Source of the DNA: Rhodococcus coprophilus NBRC 100603
Lineage (GTDB): Bacteria > Actinomycetota > Actinomycetes > Mycobacteriales > Mycobacteriaceae
Direction of reading: 5' to 3'
Length of the DNA stretch: 64,000 nt
Assembly (NCBI RefSeq): GCF_001895045.1
Contig: NZ_BDAM01000001.1
Location: 682,001-746,000, forward strand
Shown piece by piece: positions 9,288 to 18,361 of the stretch. Position 1 is the first letter of the stretch. Each line of letters starts with the position of its first letter. Below the pieces are notes generated by a model, which saw only the letters and a list, made by a program, of their open reading frames with translations, was not told the origin of the DNA and searched no databases. The position numbers and the translations under genes were made by a program.

Positions 9288-10667
9288 ATGCCCGAGACCA
9301 CCGCAGCACCCGAACTCCGGCGCGTGATGGGCCCCGGCCTGCTGCTGCTCTTCATCGTCGGCGATATCCTCGGCACCGGAATCTATGCGCTCACCGGAAA
9401 TGTCGCGAACGAGGTCGGCGGCGCGGTGTGGCTGCCGTTCCTGCTGGCATTCGTCGTCGCCACCATTACGGCGTTCAGTTACCTCGAACTGGTGACGAAG
9501 TATCCGCGTGCCGCGGGTGCCGCGCTCTACACGCACAAGGCTTTCGGCATCCAGTTCCTCACGTACATGGTCACATTCACGGTGATGGCGTCCGGTATCA
9601 CCTCGGCGTCGACGGCAGCGCGGGCGTTCGCGGCGAACTTCGCGGAGGCATTCGAACTGGATTTCACCGGCGGGATCGGAATCACGCTGGTGGCGCTGGG
9701 ATTCATCCTCGTCGTCGCCCTCGTCAACATGCGTGGGGTCAGTGAGAGTGTGAAGACGAATGTCGTGCTCACGATCGTCGAACTCTCGGGCCTGCTGATC
9801 ATCGTCTTCATCGGGATGTGGGCGCTGGGCTTCGGCAACGGCGACTTCTCGCGGGTCGTGGACATCGAGACCGGCGACCGCTCGGTGTTCACCGCCGTCG
9901 TCGCCGGCACGGCACTCGCCTTCTTCGCCATGGTCGGTTTCGAGGACTCGGTCAACATGGCCGAAGAGTGTAAGAACCCCACCCGGATCTTCCCGAAGGT
10001 GCTGCTCGGCGGCCTGTGCATCACCGCACTCATCTATGTGCTGGTGTCCGTCACGGCGGTGGCGCTGGTGCCGCCCGACCTGCTCGGCGCGGGCGAGACC
10101 CCGCTGCTGCGAGTGGTCGAGGCGGGCGCGCCGGCCTTTCCCCTCGGAATCTTCGCCTTCATCACCATGTTCGCGGTCGCCAACACCGCTCTGATCAACA
10201 TGCTGATGGCCAGCCGCCTGCTGTACGGGATCTCCCACGAGGGGGTGGTTCCAGCGGTGCTGGGGAAGGTGCACCGGACGCGGCACACCCCTCACGTGGC
10301 GATCGCATTCACCACCCTGCTCGCGATCGGCCTCATCACCTTCGTCGGTGAGATCCCCGAACTCGGGGGCACGACCGCGTTGCTGCTGCTCATGGTGTTC
10401 GCGATCGTCAACGTGGTCGTGCTGGTGCTCCGCCGCGATCGCGTGGACCACAAGCACTTCCGGGCGCCCACGGTGCTTCCGTTGATGGGTGCCGCGACTT
10501 GCCTGTTCCTCGCCTCCCCCTTCGTGGATCGGCCGGGCACCCAGTACCGGATCGCGGGAGTCCTGCTCGGGATCGGAGCACTGCTGTGGCTCGTCACCTG
10601 GGTGGCAGCCCGGCGCGGAAGACTCACCCACCGCACGTTCGATCCGGCGGAAGATCCCGAGAACTGA
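9288..10667 (+). CDS. Amino acid permease, APC superfamily
   Basis: 459 residues, about twelve hydrophobic segments, cytoplasmic membrane transporter. The first helix carries GDILGTGIYAL, the unwound glycine motif (G-x-G-I/T-x) that binds the substrate backbone in APC carriers; FEDSVNMAEECKNPTR near residue 225 is the conserved loop after helix 6. It likely imports an amino acid or polyamine with protons; specificity is not visible. ATG start with AAAGGA ~8 nt upstream. Follows the LuxR-type gene by 46 bp on the same strand and meets the penicillin-binding gene tail to tail with 4 bp between stops. Confidence 0.9.
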   Translation: MPETTAAPELRRVMGPGLLLLFIVGDILGTGIYALTGNVANEVGGAVWLPFLLAFVVATITAFSYLELVTKYPRAAGAALYTHKAFGIQFLTYMVTFTVMASGITSASTAARAFAANFAEAFELDFTGGIGITLVALGFILVVALVNMRGVSESVKTNVVLTIVELSGLLIIVFIGMWALGFGNGDFSRVVDIETGDRSVFTAVVAGTALAFFAMVGFEDSVNMAEECKNPTRIFPKVLLGGLCITALIYVLVSVTAVALVPPDLLGAGETPLLRVVEAGAPAFPLGIFAFITMFAVANTALINMLMASRLLYGISHEGVVPAVLGKVHRTRHTPHVAIAFTTLLAIGLITFVGEIPELGGTTALLLLMVFAIVNVVVLVLRRDRVDHKHFRAPTVLPLMGAATCLFLASPFVDRPGTQYRIAGVLLGIGALLWLVTWVAARRGRLTHRTFDPAEDPEN

Positions 10668-10671
10668 CCGG

Positions 10672-12516
10672 TCAGGCTCCATCGTCCCGGTAGCCCGGCG
10701 GGAGCGCGGCGAACATGTCCCGGGTGACCGCGACGGCGTTGTCGGAACTGCCGCCGCGCACCACGAGTGTCGCGAACGCGAGGTCGCCGCGGTAGCCGAC
10801 GAACCACGAGTGGGAGCCCCCTTCCACCTCCGCTTCACCGGTCTTGCCGTACACGTCGCCCTGGTCGCGGATGCGGTCCGCGGTGCCGCTGGTGATCACC
10901 AGACGCATCATGTCGCGCAGGCCTTCTACAACGTCCGGGGAGACCTGCGGCGGATCGTCCCGCACGACCGTGTCCCGGCCCTCGATCAGATACGGGACCG
11001 GTGTCCGGCCGCTCGCGACCGTCGCGGCGGCAAGTGCCATTCCGAACGGGCTGACGACCACCTTGCCCTGACCGAATCCGTCCTCGGTGCGTTCGACGAG
11101 GTCGTCGGCCGGGGGCACCGAACCGGTGAATGTGGGCATGCCGACCACCTCGTAATCGACACCGATTCCGAACCGGGCTGCCGCGACGTGCAGTGCGTCC
11201 GGTGCCAGACGGGAAGCCAGATCGGCGAACGAGGTGTTGCACGACCGCGCGAACGCGGTCGCCAGCGAGACGGTGCCGAGTGCGAACTCGTTGTAGTTGG
11301 GAATGCTGCGTTCCCCGACGGTGATCCGGCCCGGGCAGGGGACCATCGTGCCGGGCGTCGCGAGACCGCTCGCCATCGCTGCACCCGACGTGATGATCTT
11401 GAAGGTGGAACCCGGCGGATACTGTCCCGCGAGTGCCACCGGCCCGTCGCGATCGGCAGCGGCATTCTGCGCCACCGCCAGTACCGCGCCGGTGGAGGCC
11501 TCGACGACCACCGTCATCGCCTGCTCGGAACGGGCACTCACCGCGTTCTGCGCGGCGACCTGGATCGGGCGGTCGAGGCTGATCGAAACCGACGGCACCG
11601 GCCGGGGTTTCGTCTCGGTGAGCACATCCGTGTCGACGCCGTACTGGTTGACGATCACCACGCTCCACCCCGCGGTGCCGTCCACTTCGCCGATGACCGT
11701 CTTCTTCACCTGGCCGACGAGGTCGGGTGCGAACGTGCGGTCGGTCGAGACGAGGTCCGACTGTTCGGTGACCACGACACCGGGTATCGCGGCGAGCCGA
11801 TCGGCGACGAGGTCGTAGTCCTCCTCGCCGAGTCGCATCAGTCCCCGCGGCCCGGACACCGCGGTCACCGATTCGGCGATCGCCTGGGCACCGATCGACG
11901 GATCGAACTGCACGAGCGCAGCGGCCACCGCTCTGGCCTCGGAAGAGATGTCCTTGCTCCGGCTCGCGTCGAAGGCAACTCCGTACACGGTGCCGGGCAC
12001 CAGGACGTCGCTGCCCGCATGCTCGTTGACGCGGGCGCGCGGCGCCGGAGTGCTGCGCAACTGCAAGGTCTGGCGGTTGCCGAGTTGCGGGTGGACAGCG
12101 GACTTCGCCCATCTGACCGACCACTGGTCACCGCTACGTCCCATGTGCAGTTCACCCGTGTACTGCCACACCCGCTCCCGCGGCAGATGCCACTCGTAGC
12201 TGTAGCCCACCGTCGCCGAATCGCCGTCGATGCGTGTGGAAGTGGTGCTCGCAACCAATGATTCGGCTTGCAGCCCTCCCCATACCTCGGCCAACGCGCC
12301 CTCGGCTTCGCCGGGCCGGTCCGAGCGCGCGGCGGCTGCCCTGAAATCCTGCGAGGCGAAGTCCGAGAAGAACAGTTGAGCAGCCGCTTCGGGTCCGGCG
12401 ACGCGGGGGGTGCAGGCCACGACGAGGCCGCAGAGCACAGCTGTAACCGACCAGATCGCGACCCCGCGGAGACTGGCAACGTGCGCACGCACCGAGTTCG
12501 AACCTCGTGGTCTCAT
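10672..12516 (-). CDS. Penicillin-binding lipoprotein, class B transpeptidase
   Basis: About 614 residues; forms peptidoglycan cross-links outside the membrane. Order: signal peptide ending in lipobox LVVAC (Cys35, lipid anchor), NTF2-like MecA_N-type domain (~40-160), dimerisation domain, transpeptidase domain. Active-site motifs all present: S370TFK, S425CN, K558TG. Equivalent in place and build to the M. tuberculosis penicillin-binding lipoprotein upstream of gcpE. Two starts are possible, ATG 12525 and ATG 12516; the second is preferred because TACGAT ends 7 nt before it, a leaderless layout, and neither has a clear Shine-Dalgarno. Convergent with the permease. Confidence 0.9.
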   Translation of the reverse strand: MRPRGSNSVRAHVASLRGVAIWSVTAVLCGLVVACTPRVAGPEAAAQLFFSDFASQDFRAAAARSDRPGEAEGALAEVWGGLQAESLVASTTSTRIDGDSATVGYSYEWHLPRERVWQYTGELHMGRSGDQWSVRWAKSAVHPQLGNRQTLQLRSTPAPRARVNEHAGSDVLVPGTVYGVAFDASRSKDISSEARAVAAALVQFDPSIGAQAIAESVTAVSGPRGLMRLGEEDYDLVADRLAAIPGVVVTEQSDLVSTDRTFAPDLVGQVKKTVIGEVDGTAGWSVVIVNQYGVDTDVLTETKPRPVPSVSISLDRPIQVAAQNAVSARSEQAMTVVVEASTGAVLAVAQNAAADRDGPVALAGQYPPGSTFKIITSGAAMASGLATPGTMVPCPGRITVGERSIPNYNEFALGTVSLATAFARSCNTSFADLASRLAPDALHVAAARFGIGVDYEVVGMPTFTGSVPPADDLVERTEDGFGQGKVVVSPFGMALAAATVASGRTPVPYLIEGRDTVVRDDPPQVSPDVVEGLRDMMRLVITSGTADRIRDQGDVYGKTGEAEVEGGSHSWFVGYRGDLAFATLVVRGGSSDNAVAVTRDMFAALPPGYRDDGA

Positions 12517-12562
12517 CGCCGTCATCGTAGGCGGCGGACTGCGCGAATCGGCCGAAATCGCG

Positions 12563-13399
12563 TCAGTCGAGGAGGACCGTCGTGAAGGTCGCGACCTGAC
12601 GGAAACCGACCCGTTCGTAGGCTGCCCGCGCCCGGGTGTTGAAGCTGTTGACGTACAGGCTCGGCAGGCGTCCGGAGGAGGTCACGGCCGCCCCGACCGC
12701 GGCGGTTCCGGCGGAGCCGAGGCCGAGGCCACGTTTTTCCGGATCGACCCAGACCCCTTGGATCTGTCCGACAGTCGACGACTGCGACCCGACTTCGGCC
12801 TTGAACACGACACGGCCTTCCTCGAACCGGGCCCAGGCCCGCCCGGTTGCGATCAGGCTCGCGACCCTGCGCCGGTAACCTGCTCCCCCGTCACCGAGAC
12901 GCGGATCGACGCCCACCTCCTCGATGAACATCGAGATCGCGGCAGGTAGGTAGGCATCGAGTTCTTCCGGACGCACCCGGCGCACTTGTGGGTCAGGAGC
13001 GACGCGGGGTTCCCGGTCGAGTACGAGGAGCGGTTGTTCGGCGCGAATTTCACGCGGTGGCCCCCACGACGGGGCGAGCGCATCCCACATCGGCAGCGCG
13101 TACTCTGCGCGCCCGACGATCGACGAGCACAGACGGGGCCCGCGGACGGCACGCTCGGCGAAGGCCTGGATGTCGTCCGGGTTCCCGAGCAACGGGATGA
13201 GGTTGGCGCCGGCGAAACAGAGAGAGGACTCCGGTCCGCCGCGACTCCACATGTCGCCGCCGACGGCGCGACCGTCGAGACCGTACTGCTCGATGCGGCC
13301 GGCCACCATGCACGACGCCACGGGGTCTCGCGCGAGCACCCGCAACACCGAAGCCGTATCCCGGCCACCCAGCGACCGGACACCCAGAAGCTTGAGCAC
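12563..13399 (-). CDS. DUF4081 / GNAT-family N-acetyltransferase
   Basis: About 278 residues. The first ~120 residues match the DUF4081 region that precedes a GNAT domain in a family conserved next to ispG in mycobacteria and relatives. In the C-terminal half, GQIQGVWVDPEKRGLGLG is the acetyl-CoA pyrophosphate-binding motif (R-G-x-G-x-G/A), and YVNSFNTRARAAYERVGF is the usual final helix and strand. It should acetylate an amine using acetyl-CoA; the substrate is not known. Start: GTG 13397-13399 gives the conserved-looking opening and has GGTGG upstream; a TTG at 13420 is in frame but weaker. Separate from ispG by 73 bp on the same strand, possibly one operon. Confidence 0.85.
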   Translation of the reverse strand: MLKLLGVRSLGGRDTASVLRVLARDPVASCMVAGRIEQYGLDGRAVGGDMWSRGGPESSLCFAGANLIPLLGNPDDIQAFAERAVRGPRLCSSIVGRAEYALPMWDALAPSWGPPREIRAEQPLLVLDREPRVAPDPQVRRVRPEELDAYLPAAISMFIEEVGVDPRLGDGGAGYRRRVASLIATGRAWARFEEGRVVFKAEVGSQSSTVGQIQGVWVDPEKRGLGLGSAGTAAVGAAVTSSGRLPSLYVNSFNTRARAAYERVGFRQVATFTTVLLD

Positions 13400-13472
13400 T
13401 CGCTCACCACCCGTCGACAAGCCGATACGAGATCAGGGTGCCACGCGTCACCCGCACAGGGAAATCCGGGTA

Positions 13473-14627
13473 TCAGCCGACGGACACAACGGGGTTTCCG
13501 GCTCCGGCCTCACCCTCCATGTCCTCGGCGATCCGCATCGCTTCCTCGATCAGCGTCTCGACGATCTGCGCCTCCGGCACCGTCTTGATGACCTTGCCCT
13601 TGACGAAGATCTGGCCCTTGCCGTTGCCGGACGCGACACCGAGGTCGGCCTCGCGTGCCTCACCCGGACCGTTGACGACGCAGCCCATCACAGCGACGCG
13701 CAACGGAATCTCCATGCCCTCGAGCCCAGCGGAGACCTCGTCGGCCAGGGTGTACACGTCGACCTGGGCACGCCCGCACGACGGGCACGAGACGATTTCC
13801 AGCTTGCGCGGACGCAGGTTCAACGACTGCAGGATCTGCGTGCCGACCTTGATCTCCTCGGCGGGCGGTGCGGACAGCGACACTCGGATGGTGTCGCCGA
13901 TCCCCTCGCTGAGCAAGGCGCCGAACGCCACCGCGGACTTGATGGTGCCCTGGAAGGCCGGGCCCGCCTCGGTCACCCCGAGGTGCAGCGGGTAGTCGCA
14001 CTGGGCGGCGAGCTGGCGGTACGCCTCGACCATGATCACCGGATCGTTGTGCTTGACCGAGATCTTGATGTCGCCGAAGCCGTGTTCCTCGAACAGGCTC
14101 GCTTCCCACAGCGCGGACTCGACGAGCGCTTCGGGGGTCGCCTTGCCGTACTTCTGCATCAGGCGCGGGTCGAGGGACCCGGCGTTGACGCCGATACGGA
14201 TCGGGATGCCCGCGTCGCCTGCGGCCTTGGCGACCTCTTTGACGCGGCCGTCGAATTCCTTGATGTTGCCGGGGTTGACCCGCACAGCGGCGCATCCCGC
14301 TTCGATCGCCGCGAAGATGTACCGGGGCTGGAAGTGGATGTCGGCGATCACCGGGATCTGGCTCTTCCTCGCAATGGTCGCGAGGGCGTCGGCGTCTTCC
14401 TGCCGAGGGCAAGCGACGCGCACGATGTCACAACCCGAGGCAGTGAGCTCGGCGATCTGCTGGAGGGTGGCGTTGATGTCGTGTGTCTTGGTGGTGCACA
14501 TCGACTGCACCGAGATGGGGTGATCGCTGCCGACACCGACATTGCCGACCATGAGCTGGCGTGTCTTGCGTCGCGGAGCGAGGACCGCAGGCAGTTCGGG
14601 CATGCCCAATCCGACGGGGCTGGTCAC
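13473..14627 (-). CDS. ispG: 4-hydroxy-3-methylbut-2-en-1-yl diphosphate synthase
   Basis: About 384 residues, the penultimate enzyme of the MEP isoprenoid pathway; uses a [4Fe-4S] cluster to convert methylerythritol cyclodiphosphate to HMBPP. Cluster ligands C281, C284 and C316 and E323 follow the same spacing (3, 32, 7) as in the E. coli enzyme. The N-terminal TIM-barrel segment begins with [14 protein letters not shown] 14625-14627 is chosen because GAAGG lies 6 nt upstream; an in-frame ATG-like extension adds nothing conserved. Next to rip1 and dxr, dxr catalysing an early step of the same pathway, all read in the same direction. Confidence 0.96.
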   Translation of the reverse strand: MTSPVGLGMPELPAVLAPRRKTRQLMVGNVGVGSDHPISVQSMCTTKTHDINATLQQIAELTASGCDIVRVACPRQEDADALATIARKSQIPVIADIHFQPRYIFAAIEAGCAAVRVNPGNIKEFDGRVKEVAKAAGDAGIPIRIGVNAGSLDPRLMQKYGKATPEALVESALWEASLFEEHGFGDIKISVKHNDPVIMVEAYRQLAAQCDYPLHLGVTEAGPAFQGTIKSAVAFGALLSEGIGDTIRVSLSAPPAEEIKVGTQILQSLNLRPRKLEIVSCPSCGRAQVDVYTLADEVSAGLEGMEIPLRVAVMGCVVNGPGEAREADLGVASGNGKGQIFVKGKVIKTVPEAQIVETLIEEAMRIAEDMEGEAGAGNPVVSVG

Positions 14628-14672
14628 AGTTCGCCTTCTTTCGTAGCTATCTGGCAAGTCTAGCCGCGCAGG

Positions 14673-15890
14673 TCAGAACAGCTGGATGGGGTTGATGATG
14701 TCGGCGGTGAGGGTGAGGATCATGAACGCACCGCCGATCACGACGGCGACATAGGTCAGCGGGAGCAGTTTCATGTAGTCGACGGGCGCTCCGTCCGGCA
14801 ACCCACGCAGTCCGCGAATCCAGTTGCGGATGCGTTCGTAGACGGCAACGGCCATGTGTCCGCCGTCGAGCGGTAGCAGCGGCAGGAGGTTGAAGGCGCC
14901 GAGGAAGAAGTTGAGCTGCGCGAGCAACAGCACGAACGACTGCCAGATCCCACGTTCCGCGAACTGGCCGCCGATGACGCTGGCACCGACGACGCTGACC
15001 GGCGTGTCGACGGCACGCTCCCCTCCCGTCACCGCCGTCCACAGGTCCGACACCTTGCTGGGCAGGTCCAGGAGCGACTGCGCGGTGATGACCATCAGGT
15101 CACCGGTGAATTTCAGGGTTCCCGGGACGGCGGTGATCGCGTTGTATTCGGTGGGCCGGTTCTCTTCTCCCGTCACACCGATAGCGCCGACGGTCTCCGA
15201 GGTGATCTCCCCGGTCCGGGTGTCCTCGACGTACCGCTGGACCTGCTCGACGGTGACCGGCACGGTCAGGGTCTGTCCGTCTCGCTCGACGGTGAAGTCG
15301 ACGGTGCCCGTGGCGGCGCGTGTCGCCTCCACCAGTGCGTAGAACCCTTCGACCTCCTGCCCGTCCACCGCGACGATCACGTCTCCGGGCCGGATTCCGG
15401 CCTCCCCTGCCGGTCCGGTGCCGGTGCACGGCGCCAGGGCGTAGTTGCCTTCTTCGCCCGCCTGGCTGGGCGCCACGCACGACACCTCCGCGACCGTGGC
15501 CTGGGGGCGCAATTGAGGCAGTGCCCACGCGACCGCGAGGACGTAGATCAGGATGATGCCCAGCAGGAAGTTCATGCCGATGCCGCCCGACATCACGACC
15601 AGGCGTTTCCATGTCTTCTGCTTGTACATGGCCCGGTCGTACTCGTCGGGTGCGAGCTCGTCGAGTGCCGTCATGCCCGCGATGTCGCAGAAGCCGCCTG
15701 CGGGTATCGCTTTGAGTCCGTACTCGGTCTCCCCACGGCGGAACGAGAAGATGCGCGGCCCGAAGCCGATGTAGTACCGCCGGACCTTCATGCCCAGTTT
15801 CTGCGCGGTCCACATGTGACCGGCCTCGTGCAGCGCGATAGAGGCGGCGATGCCAAAGGCGAAAACGAGCACGCCCAGTGCGAACATCAT
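14673..15890 (-). CDS. rip1: Site-2 zinc metalloprotease, RseP/Rip1 family
   Basis: 405 residues, a multi-pass intramembrane protease that cleaves membrane-anchored anti-sigma factors and other single-pass proteins. HEAGH at residues 21-25 binds zinc in the first helix; the third ligand is in LPLDGGH at ~341; one PDZ domain (~125-210, GIRPGDVIVAVDGQEV) lies between the helices. Gene order rip1 between ispG and dxr is the same as in mycobacteria. AGGAGG upstream of ATG 15890 overlaps the dxr stop, so the two genes are very likely co-translated. An adjacent ATG at 15887 is equally possible. Confidence 0.95.
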   Translation of the reverse strand: MMFALGVLVFAFGIAASIALHEAGHMWTAQKLGMKVRRYYIGFGPRIFSFRRGETEYGLKAIPAGGFCDIAGMTALDELAPDEYDRAMYKQKTWKRLVVMSGGIGMNFLLGIILIYVLAVAWALPQLRPQATVAEVSCVAPSQAGEEGNYALAPCTGTGPAGEAGIRPGDVIVAVDGQEVEGFYALVEATRAATGTVDFTVERDGQTLTVPVTVEQVQRYVEDTRTGEITSETVGAIGVTGEENRPTEYNAITAVPGTLKFTGDLMVITAQSLLDLPSKVSDLWTAVTGGERAVDTPVSVVGASVIGGQFAERGIWQSFVLLLAQLNFFLGAFNLLPLLPLDGGHMAVAVYERIRNWIRGLRGLPDGAPVDYMKLLPLTYVAVVIGGAFMILTLTADIINPIQLF

Positions 15891-15905
15891 GTGTGGCCGA
15901 TCCTC

Positions 15906-17060
15906 CTAGTCGACGAGTGTGCGCGCCCGGCTGCGGGCCCAGCCGTCAGCTGCGAGCACATCGTCCACGGTACTGGGTTGCGCTGACCACTCGTCCGCCT
16001 CGCCCAGCACGGCCTCCACGGTCCGCACGATCCGGGGGAACGACAGCCGTCCCTCGAGGAACGCCTCTGCCGCGATTTCGTTCGCCGCGTTGTACACGGC
16101 GGTGAGGCATCCACCTCCGCTGCCGGCGGCACGGGCGAGGTCCACGGCGGGGAACACCTCGTTGTCGAGCGGTTCGAACTCCCATGTGGAGGCCGTCGAG
16201 AAATCGAACGCCGGTGCCGCGTCCGCCACCCGGTGCGGCCAGCCGAGGGCGAGCGCGATCGGGAGGGTCATGGAGGGAGGCGACGCCTGGGCAAGCGTCG
16301 ACCCATCGGTGAACGTCACCATCGAGTGCACGATCGACTGGGGATGCACGGTGACGTCGATCCGCTCGTACGGAACACCGAACAGCAGGTGGGCCTCGAT
16401 GAGTTCGAGGCCCTTGTTGACGAGCGTCGCCGAGTTGAGGGTGTTCATCGGACCCATCGACCACGTGGGGTGGGCGCCGGCCTGCTCAGGTGTGACGGAC
16501 TCGAGCCGATCTGCCGTCCAGCCGCGGAACGGCCCACCGGACGCGGTGAGCACCAGTCGTGCGACCTCGTCGCCGGTACCGCCGCGCAGGCACTGTGCCA
16601 TAGCGGAGTGCTCGGAGTCGACGGGCACGATCTGACCCGGCGCTGCTGCTGCGGTCACGAGCGCGCCGCCCGCGACGAGGGACTCCTTGTTCGCCAGTGC
16701 CAGACGCGCCCCGGTCCTCAGCGCTGCGAGGGTCGGCGCGAGGCCGAGCGAGCCGACGAGTCCGTTGAGGACGACGTCCGCTTCCACCTCCTGCACCAGT
16801 GCGGTGACGGCATCGCGGCCGCTGCGCACGGGGAGGTCGAGACGGGATGCGGCGCCGGGATCGGCCACCGCGACCTCGGACACACCGAACGTGCGGATCT
16901 GCTCTGCCAGCAGGTCGATGTTGCCCCCGCCCGCGGCCAGGCCCACGACCTCGAACCGGTCGGGGTTGGCTCCGATCACCTGGAGCGCTTGGGTTCCGAT
17001 GGAACCGGTGCTGCCCAGCAGCAGCACGCGTGTACGGGAGGAGTTCTCAGCTTCGGCCAC
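15906..17060 (-). CDS. dxr: 1-deoxy-D-xylulose 5-phosphate reductoisomerase
   Basis: About 384 residues; converts DXP to methylerythritol phosphate with NADPH, the first committed MEP-pathway step and the fosmidomycin target. GSTGSIG at 16-22 is the NADPH-binding loop; [12 protein letters not shown] (~150) and [13 protein letters not shown] (~215-230) hold the metal and substrate residues, in family-typical places. The reading frame stays open far upstream, but GTG 17058-17060 is the only sensible start close to the Rossmann strand. First gene of the dxr-rip1-ispG run, divergent from the DUF2631 gene. Confidence 0.95.
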   Translation of the reverse strand: MAEAENSSRTRVLLLGSTGSIGTQALQVIGANPDRFEVVGLAAGGGNIDLLAEQIRTFGVSEVAVADPGAASRLDLPVRSGRDAVTALVQEVEADVVLNGLVGSLGLAPTLAALRTGARLALANKESLVAGGALVTAAAAPGQIVPVDSEHSAMAQCLRGGTGDEVARLVLTASGGPFRGWTADRLESVTPEQAGAHPTWSMGPMNTLNSATLVNKGLELIEAHLLFGVPYERIDVTVHPQSIVHSMVTFTDGSTLAQASPPSMTLPIALALGWPHRVADAAPAFDFSTASTWEFEPLDNEVFPAVDLARAAGSGGGCLTAVYNAANEIAAEAFLEGRLSFPRIVRTVEAVLGEADEWSAQPSTVDDVLAADGWARSRARTLVD

Positions 17061-17147
17061 GGATGCATTGTTCCCGACCGCGGCGAGTACGTCATGAACC
17101 GGTGGTCGCGGGGTCGTGCCGACGCGTCCGGTGAACGCCCCCACTTC

Positions 17148-17166
17148 ATACGACGGGCGGTCGTAT
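17148..17166. promoter_or_regulatory. Palindrome between dxr and the DUF2631 gene
   Basis: ATACGAC-N5-GTCGTAT, seven-base arms with no mismatch, in the 151-bp divergent spacer. It could be an operator for either gene; no regulator is known from this window. Confidence 0.4.
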
Positions 17167-17211
17167 GTCACGATTACCGGCAACAGACCAACTGGCAAGC
17201 AGGAGGAAACG

Positions 17212-17460
17212 GTGGCCGGTACCGAGCTGGAATCCAACCATGACAGAACGGTGGCGGAGGTGCCCTCGGCGGAATGGGGCTGGAGCGGTGAAGCACCGCG
17301 GGTGTTCCGCGCCGCAGGCTGGATTTTCGCGGCCTTCCTCCTCCTGATGATGATCGGCAATCACAGCGGCCGCGTCGAGGACCTGTACCTCATCGGCTTC
17401 GCTGCGGTGATCGTGTTCATCCTCGTACGCGACATCGTCGCGCGCCGCCGCATGCGGTAG
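17212..17460 (+). CDS. DUF2631 small membrane protein
   Basis: 82 residues. A hydrophilic N-terminal third, then two hydrophobic segments (~38-55, [15 protein letters not shown], and ~62-78, [19 protein letters not shown]) and a basic C-terminus, predicting a two-helix membrane protein. The family (DUF2631) sits next to dxr in mycobacteria and other mycolate-containing actinobacteria; no function is known to me. GTG start with AGGAGGA 6 nt upstream, a strong site. Followed by a very strong hairpin, after which the catabolic block begins: this is the last gene of the conserved order on this side. Confidence 0.8.
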   Translation: MAGTELESNHDRTVAEVPSAEWGWSGEAPRVFRAAGWIFAAFLLLMMIGNHSGRVEDLYLIGFAAVIVFILVRDIVARRRMR

Positions 17461-17477
17461 TACCTCCTGGTCAGACG

Positions 17478-17515
17478 GCAGGGCCCGCCCGGAACGTGTT
17501 CCGGGCGGGCCCTGC
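17478..17515. terminator. 17-bp perfect stem between convergent genes
   Basis: GCAGGGCCCGCCCGGAA pairs perfectly with its complement around a four-base loop. It lies between the DUF2631 stop and the stop of the crotonase gene and could end transcription from both sides, at the edge of the catabolic block. Confidence 0.85.
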
Positions 17516-17559
17516 GTCGTCTGTGGCGGTCGTGCACGCAACATGGAGTGAACGCGCGG

Positions 17560-18345
17560 TCAGCGCCCCTGCCATCGGGGAGCACGTTTGGCCGCGAACG
17601 CTCGCGGTCCTTCCTGCGCGTCCTCGCTGTTGTAACAGAGTTCGGAGGCGTGCCGTGCCGCCACCAATGCGGCCGAGCGTCCCATTTCGGTCGAGAGCAT
17701 CACGGTCTCCCGCGCCGCGCGAACCGACAGCGGCGCGCCACCCAGAATCTCGCGAGCCAGTTCGAGCGCCGCGGGGAGGAGCGCGTCTGGCTCGGCGAGC
17801 CTGTTGACCAACCCGATTTCGTAGGCGCGTTGCGCGCTGATCGGCTTTCCGGTCAGGAGGATCTCCATCATGATCCGCTGCGGAATCATGTGGATCAGCG
17901 GCGCCGCCCACGGTGAACTCCGGCCCACCTTCACCTCGGTGACCGCGAATGTCGCATTCGTGCCTGCCACACAGAGATCGCACGACTGCGCGAGCAACCA
18001 GCCACCGGCGAACGCCGCACCGTTCACGGCCGCGATCGTGGGCTTCGACAGTTCGACGGTGTCGTACGGGACGGGTATCAGCGAGCGCGGCGGCACTCGC
18101 ATTCCGGTCTCCACCATCTCCTTGAGGTCACCGCCCGCGCAGAATGCCTTCTCCCCCGCCCCGGTCAGGATGGCGACCCGCAGTTGCGGATCCTGTTCGA
18201 AGCGTTCCCACGCGTCATAGAGGCCCGCCCGCACCTCGGCGGTGAGACAGTTGCGCGTCTCGGGCCGGTTCAGGGTGATGACGGCGATGCCGTCGTCGCG
18301 CGCGTCGAACAGGACGGCGTCCTCCGCCGCGCTCCCACTGGTCAT
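17560..18345 (-). CDS. Enoyl-CoA hydratase/isomerase-family protein (crotonase), atypical active site
   Basis: 261 residues. Crotonase fold with the oxyanion-hole motif FCAGGDL (~68-74) and AAVNGAAFAGG (~105-115). The two acid residues of rat-type hydratases are E144 and E164: here the first is Leu117 and the second is kept as Glu137, 20 residues later as expected. With one acid only, the protein may be an isomerase, hydrolase or lyase rather than a plain hydratase. Starts 16 nt after the preceding CoA-transferase stop, so it is third in an operon with two CoA-transferases. Acts on a CoA ester in the cytoplasm; substrate unknown. Confidence 0.85.
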   Translation of the reverse strand: MTSGSAAEDAVLFDARDDGIAVITLNRPETRNCLTAEVRAGLYDAWERFEQDPQLRVAILTGAGEKAFCAGGDLKEMVETGMRVPPRSLIPVPYDTVELSKPTIAAVNGAAFAGGWLLAQSCDLCVAGTNATFAVTEVKVGRSSPWAAPLIHMIPQRIMMEILLTGKPISAQRAYEIGLVNRLAEPDALLPAALELAREILGGAPLSVRAARETVMLSTEMGRSAALVAARHASELCYNSEDAQEGPRAFAAKRAPRWQGR

Positions 18346-18361
18346 CGACCGGTCTCGTTCA